Assembly: GCA_964561495.1 (NCBI GenBank)
Contig: CAZLPW010000019.1
Coordinates: 1 to 33,706 of the forward strand
Source: CAZLPW01 sp964561495
GTDB taxonomy: Bacteria; Fidelibacterota; Marinisomatia; Marinisomatales; UBA1611
DNA: 33,706 nucleotides
Direction: 5' to 3'
Under the pieces are notes generated by a model. That model saw only the letters and a list, made by a program, of their open reading frames with translations, had not been told where the DNA came from and did no database searches. The position numbers were made by a program, and so were the translations under genes. How positions within the stretch are numbered: the first letter of the stretch is position 1; each line of letters opens with the position of its first letter. This document shows, piece after piece, positions 8,651 through 16,587 of this stretch.

Positions 8651-8875
8651 TTAATGCTCTTTTATAAGCGAAAGTATTTCACCTGATTCAGGAAATCTCC
8701 CTAAGGACTTTTTTGAAAAGATAAGATCACTTCCAATCTTAATCTCAAAAACGCCACCTCCGCTAGATATTAATTCAACTTTACTTGCTGGGAATACTTT
8801 TTTTATTTCAGCTTCCAAACTGGAAGCCTTAGGTAAATAGTTTCAGACAGAACAATATTCAATAGAAATATTCAT
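8651..8875 (-). CDS. SelW/Rdx-family selenoprotein (in-frame TGA as Sec)
   Basis: A 74-residue thioredoxin-fold protein that is only open if TGA at 8843-8845 is read as selenocysteine. It begins MNISIEYCSVUNYLPKAS, giving the family's redox motif CxxU at residues 8-11 in the expected place after the first strand. The rest follows the Rdx/SelW/SelH pattern: ISSGGGVFEI near 36-45, then FSKKSLGRFPESGEI near 53-66. Length is typical. The ATG has a GAGGA ribosome site six bases upstream (8882-8886), and the gene starts 15 bases after the stop of the peroxiredoxin gene, so the two are co-transcribed. A stem-loop starts about 15 bases after the TGA, where a bacterial SECIS belongs. Standard gene callers would stop at the TGA and miss the gene. 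Rdx proteins are thought to act as thiol or glutathione-linked redox proteins. Confidence 0.88.
8811..8827 (-). promoter_or_regulatory. Putative bacterial SECIS stem-loop in selW-like mRNA
   Basis: On the minus strand GCTTCC-AGTTT-GGAAGC forms a perfect six-base-pair stem with a five-base loop containing GU. The stem starts 16 bases after the TGA and the loop G lies about 23 bases after it. In E. coli fdhF the SelB-contacting loop G and U sit at nearly that distance. Bacterial SECIS elements lie inside the coding region just downstream of the codon, as here. SelB binding is inferred. Confidence 0.65.
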
Positions 8876-8881
8876 AACGAT

Positions 8882-8886
8882 TCCTC
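8882..8886 (-). promoter_or_regulatory. Ribosome binding site of the SelW-like gene
   Basis: GAGGA on the minus strand lies six bases before the ATG at 8875, within the 15-base spacer after the peroxiredoxin stop codon. It fixes the start of the selenoprotein and argues that this short reading frame is translated. Confidence 0.7.
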
Positions 8887-8890
8887 TTTT

Positions 8891-9382
8891 TTATATTTTT
8901 GTTTTAAATAAAGAAATAATATCATCAGGATGAGTATGAAGATTAACTGATTCTATAATATGAATAAGGACACCCCTTTCATCAATTAAAAAAGTTTTCC
9001 GCGCGGTAAATAAAAATCTATTTACTCCGTATTTTATACCAACTTTCCTTTGTTTATCAGATAAAAAATCAAAAGGAATATTATACTTCTCTTTGAAAGC
9101 TGCTAGAGATTTTGGTGAATCATAGCTAATACCAATAATTTTAATATCTAAATTCTTAAATTTTTCAGATTCATCACGGAATCCACATGCTTGCTTAGTT
9201 CATCCAGGAGTGTCAGCTTTAGGGAAAAAATATATTACCAATTTATTACCAATAAATTCTTCCATATTTCTGATATTCCCATCTTGATCTGGCAAGGAAA
9301 AACTAGGCGCTCTTTCACCTATTTCAGGTGTGGATCCAAAAAGTGGCAATGCAATGATTCCTAATAAAAAATAGATTTTAAT
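8891..9382 (-). CDS. Periplasmic PrxQ/BCP peroxiredoxin with Sec at the peroxidatic site
   Basis: The reading frame is continuous over about 163 residues if TGA at 9200-9202 is selenocysteine. The active site reads TPGUTKQACGFRDE: Sec replaces the peroxidatic Cys of the BCP/PrxQ family, and the resolving Cys five residues later is kept. Other family features are APSFSLPDQDG, LVIYFFPKADTPG, GISYDSP, FDFLSD and RKTFLIDERG. An N-terminal hydrophobic stretch (KIYFLLGIIALPLFGS) precedes the Prx domain, so export to the periplasm is likely. It probably reduces H2O2 or organic peroxides. The start is uncertain: no in-frame ATG, GTG or suitable TTG lies between the upstream stop and the signal peptide. 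I use ATT at 9382, which gives (M)KIYF; TTG at 9349 would cut the signal peptide. It is the first gene of the unit with the SelW-like gene and perhaps the SDR. Confidence 0.85.
9175..9189 (-). promoter_or_regulatory. Possible weak SECIS stem-loop in peroxiredoxin mRNA
   Basis: On the minus strand CATG-TGGATTC-CGTG can form a four-pair stem (one G-U) with a seven-base loop, starting 11 bases after the TGA. Position fits a bacterial SECIS, but the stem is short and could be chance. It is much weaker than the hairpin in the neighbouring SelW-like gene. Confidence 0.35.
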
Positions 9383-9455
9383 AATTTAATTACTTGTTTT
9401 TTAATCGGCAGAAACTAACAATGGTAAAATATTTATAGTATTAAATTACAACTAT

Positions 9456-10433
9456 ATGAATCACAGTGATATTAAAACCATCGCACGAAATGTTATTAAA
9501 ATCGAATCTGATACAGTAAAAACATTATCAGATCGTGTTGATGATATATTTGTAGAAGCCGTAATAAAACTGTTCTCTTGTAGGGGAAGGGTTATAGTTA
9601 TTGGAATTGGAAAATCTGGACATATTGGTCAAAAGATCTCATCTACTATGGCCTCAACAGGAACTCCCTCATACTTTGTTCACCCTGGAGAGGCAATACA
9701 TGGGGATCTGGGGATGATAACTAAGGAAGATATAGTACTAATGATAAGTAATAGCGGAGAGACTATCGAGCTGGTACAAATTTTACCAAGTATTAAACAA
9801 AAGAATGTCCCAATTATTGCCATAACTGGGCGCAAAAAATCAATATTATCGAAAGAGGCTGATATTTCCATAGACGCCTCCGTTGAAAAAGAAGCATGCA
9901 CCCTAGATCTTGCTCCCACTGCGAGTACTACGGCAGCACTCGCTATAGGTGATGCACTAGCAGTAGCCCTATTAGAATATAGAGGATTTAAATCAGATGA
10001 TTTTGCAAAAAATCATCCAGGAGGAACACTTGGAAAAAGATTGGTACTAAAACTACACGGTCTAGTCCACACAGGAAGTAAAGTCCCCTTCGTAAATACA
10101 CATACCAATATTAAAGATTGCCTCCTAACTATCTCAAATAAAGGTTTGGGAGTCACAGGCGTTTTGGATAACAATGACAGCTTGGTAGGTGTAATCACAG
10201 ATGGTGATATCCGCAGAGCTCTTTCAGCGGCGGGTAACGAAATATTTAATCATATAGCGGAACAGATTATGAGTAAAGAACCGAAAACAATTTCTATGGA
10301 TACCCTAGCAATCTCTGCATTAGAGTATATGGAAAAACTGGATATTACAAGCCTATTTGTTTTTTCAGAAAAAAATCAAAAAAAACCTGAAGGCATAATT
10401 CATATACATGATCTGTTAAAAGCTGGTATCTGA
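9456..10433 (+). CDS. kdsD: D-arabinose 5-phosphate isomerase (KpsF/GutQ/KdsD family)
   Basis: A 325-residue cytoplasmic isomerase that converts ribulose 5-phosphate to arabinose 5-phosphate, the first committed step to KDO for lipopolysaccharide. The N-terminal SIS sugar-isomerase domain (about 38-180) shows GIGKSGHIGQK, the STGTPSYFVHPGEAIHGDLG segment and ISNSGET. KNHPGGTLGKRL then leads to a pair of CBS domains (about 205-325; GVITDGDIRRAL in the first, EGIIHIHDLLKAGI at the end). Domain order and length match the E. coli enzyme. The start ATG lies 73 bases from the divergent peroxiredoxin gene. No other kds gene is next to it. Confidence 0.95.
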   Translation: MNHSDIKTIARNVIKIESDTVKTLSDRVDDIFVEAVIKLFSCRGRVIVIGIGKSGHIGQKISSTMASTGTPSYFVHPGEAIHGDLGMITKEDIVLMISNSGETIELVQILPSIKQKNVPIIAITGRKKSILSKEADISIDASVEKEACTLDLAPTASTTAALAIGDALAVALLEYRGFKSDDFAKNHPGGTLGKRLVLKLHGLVHTGSKVPFVNTHTNIKDCLLTISNKGLGVTGVLDNNDSLVGVITDGDIRRALSAAGNEIFNHIAEQIMSKEPKTISMDTLAISALEYMEKLDITSLFVFSEKNQKKPEGIIHIHDLLKAGI

Positions 10434-10476
10434 TTTTTTGTATTTCTAGTAAAATAAATTATAATTCTAAATGTTC

Positions 10477-11214
10477 CTACTTATGTATTGAGGGAATTAA
10501 AATTCCAATTGACGCCCCAACAAAATAGCCCACTATCACATCGGTATAAAAGTGTTTACCTGCTTTTATTCTCATATAGCCTGTAACCGCTGGAACAGTA
10601 CCTGCTACTAGCCAAACATAATTTAAAAGTTTACTGTTTGGATAGTAATCTTTGAACATTTGAGCCATTATAAAACAAGAAACAGCTGAAACAGATGTAT
10701 GGCCAGAAAAGAAACTCCGCTGATTATCACGCTTAAGCTTTTCTTTCATTGTTGCTTTGCTACCATAAAGGTATGGTCTTTTTCTTCCAAAAATAGTTTT
10801 TGTTAGATCAGTAAGACCTAGATTTAAACCAAATGCTTCAAACCATATAAAAGTAAAATTTTGACTGTCACTACGAATTTTATCTTTAGAATAAAGCAAT
10901 GCAGGAAAGAAAATGCTTGAGTAAAGCAGAACATCACTTATTGTTTTTGATTTTAAATCCCAGTTATTTGTAATCTGTCTATCTAATCTCAAGATATTTT
11001 TGTGATTAAGATTATTAATCTCTTTTTCCGTTAGTGGAACCTTTTGATTTTCCTTAATCTTTGCAACAATATTTGCACAAAGACTAAAACCAACTAAATA
11101 AGTATCAAAATTTTTATCTAATTTATAAGGTGTATTTGGGTAGCTACTTTGGCTGACTAAGGTGCACCGCAGTAAGATTAAAACAACAATATTTATTTTG
11201 AATAATTGCTTCAT
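10477..11214 (-). CDS. PAP2-family membrane-associated phosphatase
   Basis: Using ATG at 11214, a 245-residue protein with a signal peptide (MKQLFKINIVVLILL). All three PAP2 acid-phosphatase motifs are present: K139-x6-R146-P147, FFSGH (S170, G171, H172) and R215-x5-H221-x3-D225. The frame is open to 11319, but that longer version overlaps the cytochrome gene and adds an unlikely leader before a clean signal peptide, so I reject it. Family members dephosphorylate phosphatidic acid, undecaprenyl diphosphate or lipid A. The closeness of cell-wall genes makes a lipid-carrier role possible but unproven. Transcribed divergently from the cytochrome c-lysA operon across 37 bases. Confidence 0.87.
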   Translation of the reverse strand: MKQLFKINIVVLILLRCTLVSQSSYPNTPYKLDKNFDTYLVGFSLCANIVAKIKENQKVPLTEKEINNLNHKNILRLDRQITNNWDLKSKTISDVLLYSSIFFPALLYSKDKIRSDSQNFTFIWFEAFGLNLGLTDLTKTIFGRKRPYLYGSKATMKEKLKRDNQRSFFSGHTSVSAVSCFIMAQMFKDYYPNSKLLNYVWLVAGTVPAVTGYMRIKAGKHFYTDVIVGYFVGASIGILIPSIHK

Positions 11215-11251
11215 AAACAATTCGTATATTAACAAAAAATTAAAATAAAAT

Positions 11252-11632
11252 TTGAATAAAATATTAATTATTGCTACATCTATTATAATTTTAAATTGTG
11301 ATGAGAAAAAGTTAAACATATATGATTCTCAAGACTACTTGACAACAAATGAGCAAACATTCATCAAAGGCGAAAAAGTATATAATATGTCCTGCTCACA
11401 TTGTCATGCGAGAGGTGTCGCTGGCGCAAGAACAATGAAGGATTATAACTACTGGAACAATATTGCATCACAAGGGATGCAAAAAGTACATAACAATGTT
11501 AAAAAAGGTTACAATGGCATATACGGTGTAATGCCCCCAAAAGGAAATTGTCTTGATTGCGATGATGATCAACTCAAAGCATCTATATATTTCATCCTTT
11601 TTCAGGCAGAAAAAAATAAGCCCGCCAACTAA
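11252..11632 (+). CDS. Cytochrome c5-like monohaem lipoprotein/periplasmic protein
   Basis: A 126-residue exported c-type cytochrome. The haem-binding CSHCH is at residues 48-52, and the axial Met is probably M94 in GVMPPKG. A second pair, CLDC (100-103) followed by DDDQLKASIYFI, is the extra cysteine motif typical of cytochrome c5. The TTG start is followed by MNKILIIATSIIILNC; the cysteine at 16 could be a lipid anchor, although Asn before it makes the lipobox imperfect. It likely carries electrons between periplasmic or inner-membrane redox partners. The stop codon abuts the lysA ATG (TAAATG), so the two are translationally linked. Confidence 0.85.
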   Translation: MNKILIIATSIIILNCDEKKLNIYDSQDYLTTNEQTFIKGEKVYNMSCSHCHARGVAGARTMKDYNYWNNIASQGMQKVHNNVKKGYNGIYGVMPPKGNCLDCDDDQLKASIYFILFQAEKNKPAN

Positions 11633-12901
11633 ATGCAACATCCGCTTCATTCAGCTATATCTGTTAAAAAAAACAACCTCTTAGTGAAAGTTGCAGAAAC
11701 CTATGGCACTCCCACCTATTGCTACTTTAAGGAGAGGTTAGAAAAAAATATTCAAAGACTTAACAAGGCAATAAAAAAATATTTTCCCAAAAACAAAATC
11801 TATTATGCCGTAAAAGCAAATAGTAACATTCATATAATAAGATTACTGAAAAACGCATTAATAGATCTTGGTTGTGACTGCTCTAGTCCTGGTGAGTTAT
11901 TTGCAGCACAGAAAGCAGGTGTAGACCTCAATAAATGCGTATATACAGGGAACTATGAATCTAAAGAAGATCTAAAGTCTGCGTTTGAAAGCGGGTGCGA
12001 AATTAATTTAGATGACTTCAACTCGTTTATTAGACTAACAAAAATTGGAACACCAAAATATATTAGTTTCCGGTTAAACCCTGGAGAAGGACACGGGGAA
12101 TTCTCAGGCATTGTTACTGGAGGAAAAAATTCTAAATTCGGTATTCCTGCAGAGATAATAGGAGACGCTTACTTATTTGCAAAAAAAGCTGGTGTGAAAA
12201 ATTTTGGATTACAGTGTCACGCAGGATCCTCGACATTAGATATTTCAGCCTTCACTAAAACAGTAAAATTAATTTTAAAATCAGCAAAAGAAATTGAATC
12301 AGCAATAGGTCAACGTTTAGATAAAATAAGCATCGGTAGTGGATTTGGCATCCCCTATAGAGACCATGAGAGACCTCTTAATCTCGACTCTTTGTTTAAA
12401 AATATTCAAGAAATTTTTTATAAACACTACAATACGGATAACTCTTTATGGCCTATCTTATGCGTTGAGCCAGGTAGAATTATTGTTGGTGATAGTGGAA
12501 TTATTTTAGCCAGAGTAACTGGCTTAAAAAAGAGTTATAAAAATTTCGTTGGGCTTGATGCTGGAATGGAAACACTAATGAGGCCAGCGCTCTATGGAGC
12601 AAATCACCGAATATTTAAGATATATCAGAATCAAAAAAATGATCTTGAGATTTCAGGTATCTATGATGTAACAGGAAGAATTTGTGAGAACACAGATAGA
12701 ATTGGAAAAAGAGTAGCACTTCCAGAAATAAATGAAGGTGATCTAATCGCAATAATGGACGCTGGAGCATATGGCTACAGTATGTCTCATCAATTTAACA
12801 CAAGACCACGTCCACCTGAGATTCTTTTAGATGAAAATAAAGTAACATTAATTAGAAAAAGAGAAACCATTTCAGATATCTTCTCTGGATGTGATGTTTA
12901 A
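11633..12901 (+). CDS. lysA: Diaminopimelate decarboxylase
   Basis: A 422-residue PLP enzyme of the alanine-racemase-fold type III group that converts meso-diaminopimelate to lysine. The PLP lysine is K61 in YYAVKANSN. Further landmarks are HAGSS (H197), GSGFGIPY (235-242), EPGR (279-282), CENTD (C351, E352) with the catalytic Cys contributed across the dimer, and DAGAYGYSMS near 377-386. Length is typical. Its ATG follows directly on the cytochrome stop codon. Its 3' end overlaps the GH18 gene, placing it in an operon with two peptidoglycan-hydrolase candidates; diaminopimelate is itself a peptidoglycan component. Confidence 0.95.
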   Translation: MQHPLHSAISVKKNNLLVKVAETYGTPTYCYFKERLEKNIQRLNKAIKKYFPKNKIYYAVKANSNIHIIRLLKNALIDLGCDCSSPGELFAAQKAGVDLNKCVYTGNYESKEDLKSAFESGCEINLDDFNSFIRLTKIGTPKYISFRLNPGEGHGEFSGIVTGGKNSKFGIPAEIIGDAYLFAKKAGVKNFGLQCHAGSSTLDISAFTKTVKLILKSAKEIESAIGQRLDKISIGSGFGIPYRDHERPLNLDSLFKNIQEIFYKHYNTDNSLWPILCVEPGRIIVGDSGIILARVTGLKKSYKNFVGLDAGMETLMRPALYGANHRIFKIYQNQKNDLEISGIYDVTGRICENTDRIGKRVALPEINEGDLIAIMDAGAYGYSMSHQFNTRPRPPEILLDENKVTLIRKRETISDIFSGCDV

Positions 12902-15332
12902 TTTTTTCTTATTAGTAGCACTTCTTAATACTCTTCCTCATGCAAAAAACTATAAAAGTATTCACCAGGAACAGCTAGAGTTTTATAACAAAAACTATGT
13001 AACCCTTCAGAATGATTTTGAACGAGTCGTTATAAATAAAATTAAACGACGCAATCGAAATCCATCACGTGAAGTTTTTGGGTACCACCCCTATTGGATG
13101 GGAACCTCTTGGCAAAACTATAATTTTAATCTTATATCGACACTAGCTTATTTCAGCGCAGAAGCGACATCAACAGGGGAGCTATCAAACTTACATGGTT
13201 GGCCCGTATCTGGCTTAATAAACATGGCCCACGAGTATGGCACTGAGGTAGTCTTATGTGTTACTCTTTTTAATACTAATGACCTGGTAACTTTATTAAG
13301 TAATTCTTCTTATAGAAATAACTTAATTAGCAATCTATTATCTCAGGTTCAAGCAGGAAATGCCGATGGAGTTAATGTTGATTTTGAGTCATTCCCTGCC
13401 TCGCAAAAAGAAAATATGGTTACATTTATAAACGATCTCACTAATACTTTTCATAATGAAATTCCTGAATCTCAAGTAACTCTGGCTATGCCTGCAGTAG
13501 ATTGGAGTGATGCCTGGGACTACAATAGCCTCGCAAGCATAAGTGACGGCTTATTTATTATGGGATATGCTTACCACTGGAGCGGGAGTCAAACTACTGG
13601 TCCCAACTCTCCTTTAACAGGATCAGGCTACACAATCACGAGCACAGTTTTTGACTATTTAAATAAAACAAATTATCAATCAGAAAAATTAATTCTGGGG
13701 TGTCCCTATTATGGTTTTGTTTGGCCCTCAGAGTCAAACATACCTGGATCAGCAACAACTGGGACTGGGCAGGCACAATTTTACTCACAAATGGAAGGAA
13801 GCGCTTTATCATTTGGAAAACTATGGCACCAGACTTCTCAAACTCCTTGGTATACCTATGAAAACAACGGATGGTATCAGGGGTGGTATGATGATAGCCT
13901 ATCCTTATCACTAAAATATGATTTTGCGATTAATAATAACCTAAAAGGTGTTGGAATCTGGGCACTGGGATATGATGGAGATAATACCCAGCTTTGGAAC
14001 TTACTGTATTCTAAATTTGGAGATGAGACACCTCCCACAATTCCAAATAGAATAACCATGAAAAATATTGGGAATGGGTCAATTAAGATTAATTTTAGTG
14101 GTGGAGAAAATGCAACTGAGTACATTATTCTAAGAGAATACCTTCATCAAACAAGCACCCTAGACACTTTAGGAATTTATTATAATAGGCCCATAATTAT
14201 TGAAGAATTAAATGAGGGTGAAAGCTATTTTCTTTCTATCGTGGCTTCAAATATTTTTGGTGAATCGGATAAAACTGAGACGCTGGGTATCGTTCCATCA
14301 TCGGAACCTGTTAATCATTTAATTGTTAATGGTTTTGATCGCATCACAGGCACTAACAATACATTTAATTTCATTTTACAGCACGGTAGCGCTATTTTAA
14401 ATAAAGGATATGCCTTTGATTCAGCAACGAATGAAGCAGTAACTAATAATAATATAAATATTATGGAATACCAATTTATTAACTGGATCCTAGGAGAGGA
14501 AGGCAGCTCAACCAGCACGTTTACATCTTCGGAACAAGATGAAGTAAAAACATTTCTTGAAGATGGCCGGTTTTTATTTTTATCTGGATCTGAAATCGGT
14601 TACGATTTGGTAGCACAAGGCAATGCAAGTGATCAACAATTTTATAATAGCTATCTCAAGGCAGAGTATATATCAGATGCAGCTGGAGGTCAAGAAGGTG
14701 TATACAGCGGCTATGGAGAAAGCAACTCATCTCTAAATGCAATTATTAATATTACATTTGATAATGGGACACATGGCACATACAATGTAGACTGGCCTGA
14801 CGGAATAAAACCTATTAATGGATCAAACGTTTGTGCAAAATATTCCAATATAAATTATAATGAGCGAGGAGGAATGGGGGTTGAATATACTGGCCCTTTT
14901 GGAAATAGTATTAAGACAGGTGGTTTATTCTACTTGTCAGTTGGGTTTGAATCAATATACCCAGAAACGAAACGAAACGAAATTATGTCAAGAATTTTAG
15001 ACCTCTATGAAACACAATTAAGCACGGGAAATAGGCCCAATGTAATTCACCCAAAATCTATTAATATTCATAAAATCTATCCAAATCCCACAAATAGCTC
15101 GGCAACTATATCCCTATCAATTCCAAGATTTGAAAATAAAACAACATTTACTGTTCAAGACATCCGCGGCAGAACAATTACTTCAAAAAACATTGAAATA
15201 TTTGGTGAAAACCAAATCTTGATCTGGGATGGATTAAATAATTATGGCCATGAACTACCATCAGGAATTTATATTTTATCTTTCCAAAATGGCCCCTACA
15301 TTGAATCAAAAAAAGTTACTCTTTTAAAATGA
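12891..15332 (+). CDS. Secreted GH18 glycosidase with FN3, xanthan-lyase-like and T9SS domains
   Basis: An 813-residue exported protein. After the signal peptide comes SIHQEQL (residues 23-29). A glycoside hydrolase family 18 domain spans about 60-370: FGYHPYWMG opens the barrel, and DGVNVDFE (159-166) is the active-site strand with E166 as acid; the first Asp of the usual DxxDxDxE is kept and the second is Asn. About 385-470 is FN3-like. About 475-715 resembles the accessory domain seen on some secreted N-acetylmuramoyl-L-alanine amidases (NGFDR, GSEIGYDL). The end has IYPNPTNSSATI and KKVTLLK, a T9SS sorting domain. It cuts beta-1,4 GlcNAc-type bonds by family; the substrate could be chitin or peptidoglycan, and the operon favours the latter. 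Starts: GTG 12891 or ATG 12894, overlapping lysA either way. Confidence 0.85.
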   Translation: MMFNFFLLVALLNTLPHAKNYKSIHQEQLEFYNKNYVTLQNDFERVVINKIKRRNRNPSREVFGYHPYWMGTSWQNYNFNLISTLAYFSAEATSTGELSNLHGWPVSGLINMAHEYGTEVVLCVTLFNTNDLVTLLSNSSYRNNLISNLLSQVQAGNADGVNVDFESFPASQKENMVTFINDLTNTFHNEIPESQVTLAMPAVDWSDAWDYNSLASISDGLFIMGYAYHWSGSQTTGPNSPLTGSGYTITSTVFDYLNKTNYQSEKLILGCPYYGFVWPSESNIPGSATTGTGQAQFYSQMEGSALSFGKLWHQTSQTPWYTYENNGWYQGWYDDSLSLSLKYDFAINNNLKGVGIWALGYDGDNTQLWNLLYSKFGDETPPTIPNRITMKNIGNGSIKINFSGGENATEYIILREYLHQTSTLDTLGIYYNRPIIIEELNEGESYFLSIVASNIFGESDKTETLGIVPSSEPVNHLIVNGFDRITGTNNTFNFILQHGSAILNKGYAFDSATNEAVTNNNINIMEYQFINWILGEEGSSTSTFTSSEQDEVKTFLEDGRFLFLSGSEIGYDLVAQGNASDQQFYNSYLKAEYISDAAGGQEGVYSGYGESNSSLNAIINITFDNGTHGTYNVDWPDGIKPINGSNVCAKYSNINYNERGGMGVEYTGPFGNSIKTGGLFYLSVGFESIYPETKRNEIMSRILDLYETQLSTGNRPNVIHPKSINIHKIYPNPTNSSATISLSIPRFENKTTFTVQDIRGRTITSKNIEIFGENQILIWDGLNNYGHELPSGIYILSFQNGPYIESKKVTLLK

Positions 15333-16579
15333 AAGTAATCCAACATCTAATCCTAACAATTCATATAATCGTTTCCTTGACATATCCAAAACAACACCAA
15401 GCATCTATCCATCAAGAACAATTAAAAAAATTTAAAAACAAACCTAGTCCAGTAACAGACAAAGTAAAGGTAAAAACAGGATTAGATATTTTGTTAGATG
15501 AAAGAATAAATATTCTTAAGAATAAATCAATCGCACTAGTTACTAATCATACAGGAATTGACCACAGTGGTATCCCAAATTATAAAAGGTTAATGGAAAT
15601 AAATGGTGTAAAAATAAAAGTAATATTTTCACCAGAGCACGGTTTATTTGGTGAAGCATCAGCAGGGGAAAAAATTTCTTATAATAAAATCGAAACGGAC
15701 CTACCCAAAATAATAAGCCTATACGGAAAAATTCGTAAACCAACCAATGAAATGCTCTCAGGAGTCGATATAATAATTTATGATATACAAGATATCGGTA
15801 GTCGCTTTTATACATATATCACAACACTCGGTCTAGTGATGGAAGCTGCAGGAGAAAGAAAAATCCCTGTTTTAGTTTTGGATAGACCAAATCCAATTCG
15901 AGGTGATATAATAGACGGACCAATACTCGATATAAATTTTCGAACCTTTGTTGGTTATTATCCTATACCAATACGCTATGGAGGAACGATCGGTGATCTA
16001 GCGCAAAAAATAATAATAGAAAAATGGATTTCTCCTATTCCAAAGCTAACAGTAATCCCGCTTAAAGGTTGGGAAAAAAATTATTGGTTCGATGAAACAG
16101 ATTTGATTTGGGTAGCTCCATCTCCGAATATCCCTGACCTAGAAACAGCAATTATATACCCAGGTATGTGCCTTATTGAAGGAACCAACATAAGTGAGGG
16201 CAGAGGCACCCCTAGTCCCTTTAAATGGGTTGGGGCACCATGGATTGATGGAATAGATTTATCCCAAAAACTAAATAAATTGGATCTACCTGGTGTAGTT
16301 TTTATTCCAAAATCATTTGTACCAATATCAATACCTGGTAAATCTGAGAATCCAAAACATAAAGAAAAAAAATGTGGCGGCGTCGAAATTCAAATAACCA
16401 ATAGAAATATTTATAACAGTGTAAAATCTGGCGTTATAATGTTATTTACTCTATACGAACTAAATAAAGAAAAAATTAAATTTCATGAAAAACACTTAAA
16501 CCGTCTTTGGGGAAATGATAATCTGTTAAATAGTATACGATCAGGTCAAACAGTGAATAATTTTTTATTGGGTTTATAA
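15329..16579 (+). CDS. namZ: NamZ-type exo-beta-N-acetylmuramidase (DUF1343)
   Basis: A 416-residue exported protein close in length to B. subtilis NamZ (YbbC). Family features are LVTNHTGID near residue 70, FSPEHGLFGEASAGE, IYDIQDIGSRFYTYI, LDRPNPIRG and YPGMCLIEGTNISEGRGT. Characterised NamZ enzymes release terminal MurNAc from peptidoglycan fragments. A signal peptide is followed by SIHQEQL (residues 26-32), the same heptapeptide found in the preceding GH18 protein. It has no T9SS tail, so it is probably periplasmic. The ATG overlaps the GH18 stop as ATGA, a sign of coupled translation. It converges with the YCF48-like gene across eight bases. Confidence 0.9.
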   Translation: MKVIQHLILTIHIIVSLTYPKQHQASIHQEQLKKFKNKPSPVTDKVKVKTGLDILLDERINILKNKSIALVTNHTGIDHSGIPNYKRLMEINGVKIKVIFSPEHGLFGEASAGEKISYNKIETDLPKIISLYGKIRKPTNEMLSGVDIIIYDIQDIGSRFYTYITTLGLVMEAAGERKIPVLVLDRPNPIRGDIIDGPILDINFRTFVGYYPIPIRYGGTIGDLAQKIIIEKWISPIPKLTVIPLKGWEKNYWFDETDLIWVAPSPNIPDLETAIIYPGMCLIEGTNISEGRGTPSPFKWVGAPWIDGIDLSQKLNKLDLPGVVFIPKSFVPISIPGKSENPKHKEKKCGGVEIQITNRNIYNSVKSGVIMLFTLYELNKEKIKFHEKHLNRLWGNDNLLNSIRSGQTVNNFLLGL

Positions 16580-16587
16580 ATTAAATC

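Noticed and set aside
7542..9382. TGAs in the peroxiredoxin and SelW frames as pseudogene stops
   Set aside because: Each frame has just one stop, located exactly at the catalytic Cys position, with otherwise conserved sequence and normal ends.
11215..11319. Longer N-terminus for the PAP2 phosphatase
   Set aside because: It would put extra hydrophobic residues before a good signal peptide and overlap the divergent cytochrome gene; ATG at 11214 is better.
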